The notes beneath the pieces were generated by a model that was not told where the DNA came from, did no database searches, and worked only from the letters and a program-made list of their open reading frames with translations. The translations under genes and the position numbers were made by a program. From the NCBI GenBank assembly GCA_009617715.1, contig VTFK01000498.1, positions 101,001 through 165,000 on the forward strand: DNA of 64,000 nt. Direction: 5' to 3'. The first letter of the stretch is position 1. Every line of letters begins with the position of its first letter. Origin of the DNA: Plectrocnemia conspersa (taxonomy: Eukaryota > Arthropoda > Insecta > Trichoptera > Polycentropodidae). Shown here piece by piece: positions 60,541 through 64,000 of this stretch.

Positions 60541-62195
60541 AACGCATTGTTCAACGCGTGACAATCACGTGTTTTCAAAGTAAGCTCTGATTGGTTGTTC
60601 ATTAGAACGTAATTACCCACGTAATTATTCAACAGTGTAGTATGTATTGGTTTGTTTGCGAAGTTCGACTAGCGTGTACGGTTGTCGAATTTTTCAGTGT
60701 AAAAATGTCTTACCGATACTGATAATAAAATTAAGCCCTGTAGTCCTCTAAACAAATGGACTCATGTAAATATCTATAATAAAACATTATTTTAAATATA
60801 TTGTATAAAAAAAAGTGAAATTTTGGAAAATCCCGACCTAATAATTGACAATGTAACAACATTTTGTAAAGGAACAATTTTTAGAATTGTTCAAGAATAT
60901 AAACTTAATAATAAATTATCCTCGCTAAAAACCAATCAAATCCCACGTTTTAGATTATGTTGATTATTTTGATAAAGAAATTATTCGTAGTAGAATACAT
61001 AAAATTTTTTTAATATATTATCGACAATTGACAAAATACTTAAGAGTTGAGAATGAAGACGATAATTTGCCACATTTAAAAATTTCGACTTTCTATAAAC
61101 TTTTAAAATCGTTAAACATGGAATATAAAAAACGAAAAAGTAGGCGAAACAGTGTATTATTAGAAAAATAAGAAATCACTGTATGGAGATGAAATTGTTT
61201 AAGAAAAATATTATTATATAGAAACGAAGAAAGAAAAAAATATTAACTAGTCTAAACGTGAATAAATTCTGGACACATGGAAAAAAAGTATGGGTAGATA
61301 ATACCATAAAATCTACCCAAAAAGCTTTCGACTGAATTAAAGAATCCTTCAGGTAATGTTATTTTATCTATAATGTGAAAAAATTGTTATATTCTATTGT
61401 ATTTATTTTTTAGGTAAAGGAAAGAGGCTTATCATTTTTCACATCGGAAATGAAGACTTTTAGCCCATATTCGCAATGTGCTTTTGAATCAACAAAGTCT
61501 GGGGATTACAATGATAAAATGTACGGGAAGTAGTTTGAAAACTAGCTATCTACTAGTGCGAAACTTGTAAAATATTGGCTATCTTCAAAAAATATTAATT
61601 TTTATGACAATATATTAAAAGTAGAATTATTAAACATATTAAGGAACCATAAATAAAAATATGACAAATATATAATTGATGAAATGGCAAAATCAGGCAG
61701 TTTTAAGACTTCCTCCAATTCACTGTGAATTTAATCCTATAGAATTAATCTGGGCGCAAATTAAAAATTATGTAGCAACTAGAAACAATAACTTTAAATT
61801 TTCAGAAATTATTTTACGAGTCGATAACGCCTGAAATATGGAAAAAATACGTTGAACATGTTAAAAGACAAAGTTGAAATTAATACGTAGGAATCAGATA
61901 ATGTGGTAGAATTAAATATTGAATCATTTTTAATTAATGTAAACGATGGAAGCAACAGCGATTCCTCGAATTGAGTTTTATTATTTTTTAATAAATGGTT
62001 TTATATTTAGTATTTACAATATATTTTATTTATAATCCTTGCCTTTAGTATTAGTTTCTACGTTCAAATTAAAAAAAACATATAGCATATACAATGTTTC
62101 TAAAATTAAGTGTTTTATTTATTTAAAAACAATCGTTTATATGTACTGATTCAGCCCTGTCCTCAGCGATCGCGTGAATCCTGCGTGCATTTGTT
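60541..62195 (+). mobile_element. Tc1/mariner-like (DDE) element, degraded
   Basis: Non-autonomous ends as in 45844-46250. Transposase traces from 60706: NPDLIIDNVTTFCKGTIFRI, VQEYKLNNKLSSLKTNQ, RVENEDDNLPHLKISTFYKL, RLIIFHIGNEDF-like, FESTKSGDYNDKM, and PPIHCEFNPIELIWAQIKNY with VATRNNNFKFSEII, the last catalytic region of the DDE_3 family. Many frame changes, several deletions. It lies between H1 and H4. Confidence 0.75.
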
Positions 62196-63156
62196 ATTGT
62201 AGTGACTGATAGAAAAATATAGATAAGCAATCATTTTTGAAAAAGTAAATTATCAGCAAGTAATATAATCGCGTGGAATTGGCCATTTGATTCTACATTC
62301 CTCGATTTGGAATTTAATACTCTCGAAATATATTATCTAAATATTGAGTTTAATTAGAAAACAGTAATTTAATTTACTTAAAAAGGTTTCAGAAAATAGA
62401 ACATATGTATTGGATTTCTAAAGGCAAAAGATAAAAAATTCCAATGGGAATACACTTTATTTGAATTCAATAATAAAACCATTGTCTTATCAGATACTAA
62501 CACAATTTGTGTCAGACAAGAGTACCCTGATATGAACCGTCTGCTTCATAAGATTCTCATGTCATCTGGACGAAGTACCGTTACACGAAAGAGCATGCTT
62601 TATCTCTTTCTTCGTTGCATGCGACACCACTCCCACTTTTATTTCTAGGGGATCGGCGTCAGTTCTGGATTGTTAAATGAATAAATTTGATTAACCTACA
62701 ATACCACTAATTTCATTCCATAATTTTAACGATCTTTTAAATAAATATAATTATTATGGTCATTATTAAATGTATTCTTACTATTGTTGTTTCCAAAAGC
62801 AATAAAATATTTATTATTAGAAAAGAGCATTATTATATAATAAAAATAAATTGGTAAATATTATACACCCCATGGTGTTTGGCTGAAAGGCAAATAGTAG
62901 TAATCTAATTAGAATGTAACGGTAAACCGTCGCGCTCGATAGGGAATCTTATGATGCAAGCGGTACACCAGACTAATTTTTGTCAAGAAATGCGTCTTCG
63001 TTTTTTGAGTAGAATATATCTTTTAGCGCTAAGTGAAATTAAGCGATGTATGCTAAAAGACTGCAATGCATTTCTTTGACGGATATAGGTAATTTATTAT
63101 AGGGGTTTTATCTAGTCAGCTTGCACAGAATAACTCAACCGAATTTAAAAAATGGT
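62196..63156. other. Intergenic region between the DDE element and H4
   Basis: No gene. 62985-63080 has an imperfect inverted repeat (GTCAAGAAATGC … GCATTTCTTTGAC and ATCTTTTAGC … GCTAAAAGAC), which may be a small MITE. Confidence 0.4.
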
Positions 63157-63172
63157 GGCCCTTAAAAGGGCC
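63157..63172 (-). terminator. Histone mRNA 3' stem-loop (H4)
   Basis: Minus strand GGCCCTTTTAAGGGCC, 27 nt after the H4 stop, same stem and loop size as that of H1. Confidence 0.95.
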
Positions 63173-63199
63173 GTTTTTTGATATGCAAGTGGTCATTTT

Positions 63200-63532
<333 letters not shown>

Positions 63533-63555
63533 CTACTCGACACGAACCACGGCAA

Positions 63556-63615
63556 GCATCTGAGCAAAAATTATATTTCACCGCCTTATATAGGCGCGCT
63601 AGGATAGGGGCGGGG
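63556..63615 (-). promoter_or_regulatory. H4 core promoter
   Basis: Minus strand: GC box CCCCGCCCC (63615-63607), TATATAAGG (63592-63584), and an initiator TCAGA with its A at 63561, 31 bases after the TATA. This predicts a 5' UTR of about 50 nt, typical for a histone gene. Confidence 0.85.
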
Positions 63616-64000
63616 CTTAGAACGAAGCGTGGTAGGGGTTACTCAATCCGTAAAAAAAATACATATTGTTAATTGGGTGTAAATTTAACTGAAAAACACA
63701 ATAATTTATATATTTTATAAAAATAACGTATTTTTAAATTATAATTGATTGAAATTTGTGCTGTCGGTTACAGAAAATAAATAATAATTTGGCTCTAAAT
63801 AAATTAAAAAGGACGGTTATTTGAACGTTTAGTGTTAAATTTCCTAATAAGTAGGCGTATAAAATATTTATAAATGGCGGCATTATGTTGAATCGCTGTT
63901 AGAAAATTTTCTGACAAGAAACTCTAAAGAATCTCATTTCTCGTTGACGAGAATGGAATGTTTAATCTTTAATTACTATCACTTCTATAGATGTAAAATT
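63616..64000. other. AT-rich edge of the window
   Basis: Nothing recognised beyond the possible upstream part of the H4 promoter. Confidence 0.4.

Overview
The window looks like insect nuclear DNA, probably from an arthropod of undetermined order. At the right end are two intronless replication-dependent histone genes on the minus strand: H1 at 57644-58261 and H4 at 63200-63511. Each has a histone 3' stem-loop about 27 nt after its stop codon. H4 begins Thr-Gly-Arg as in insects. The rest is mobile-element sequence and AT-rich DNA. I see no tRNA, rRNA, CRISPR array or ordinary multi-exon host gene.

From 1 to about 42.1 kb the window is an almost unbroken nest of broken transposable elements: two Jockey-type non-LTR families (called J1 and J2 here), R1-clade and other non-LTR pieces, a Ty3/mdg4 (gypsy-like) LTR family in at least eight pieces, MULE/SWIM-type, piggyBac, hAT and P-type (THAP) DNA transposons. 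One broken viral-glycoprotein-like open frame and a 396-bp GT microsatellite also lie here. Nearly every coding piece has a stop, frameshift or truncation. Every recognisable piece in these 42 kb is on the plus strand.

From 42.1 to 57.6 kb the DNA is AT-rich and element-poor. It has a degraded RT remnant, MITE-like elements, and three hAT-type elements with 8-bp target-site duplications (two exact, one with a mismatch). The largest of these is a minus-strand hAT transposase pseudogene that carries a later retrotransposon insertion. Around 47.3-47.5 kb the minus strand has a TATA box, an initiator and a splice donor pointing into the nest. From 57.6 to 64 kb are the histone genes, separated by a degraded Tc1/mariner-like (DDE) element.

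Main observations: (1) the one-way orientation of the 42-kb nest, with a minus-strand promoter candidate to its right, has the architecture of a flamenco-like unistrand piRNA source locus; this is inference. (2) A macro (ADP-ribose-binding/hydrolase, OARD1/TARG1-like) domain lies in frame behind the RNase H end of the gypsy-like pol at 6711-7259. (3) Several chimeric element units have been copied with identical junctions.
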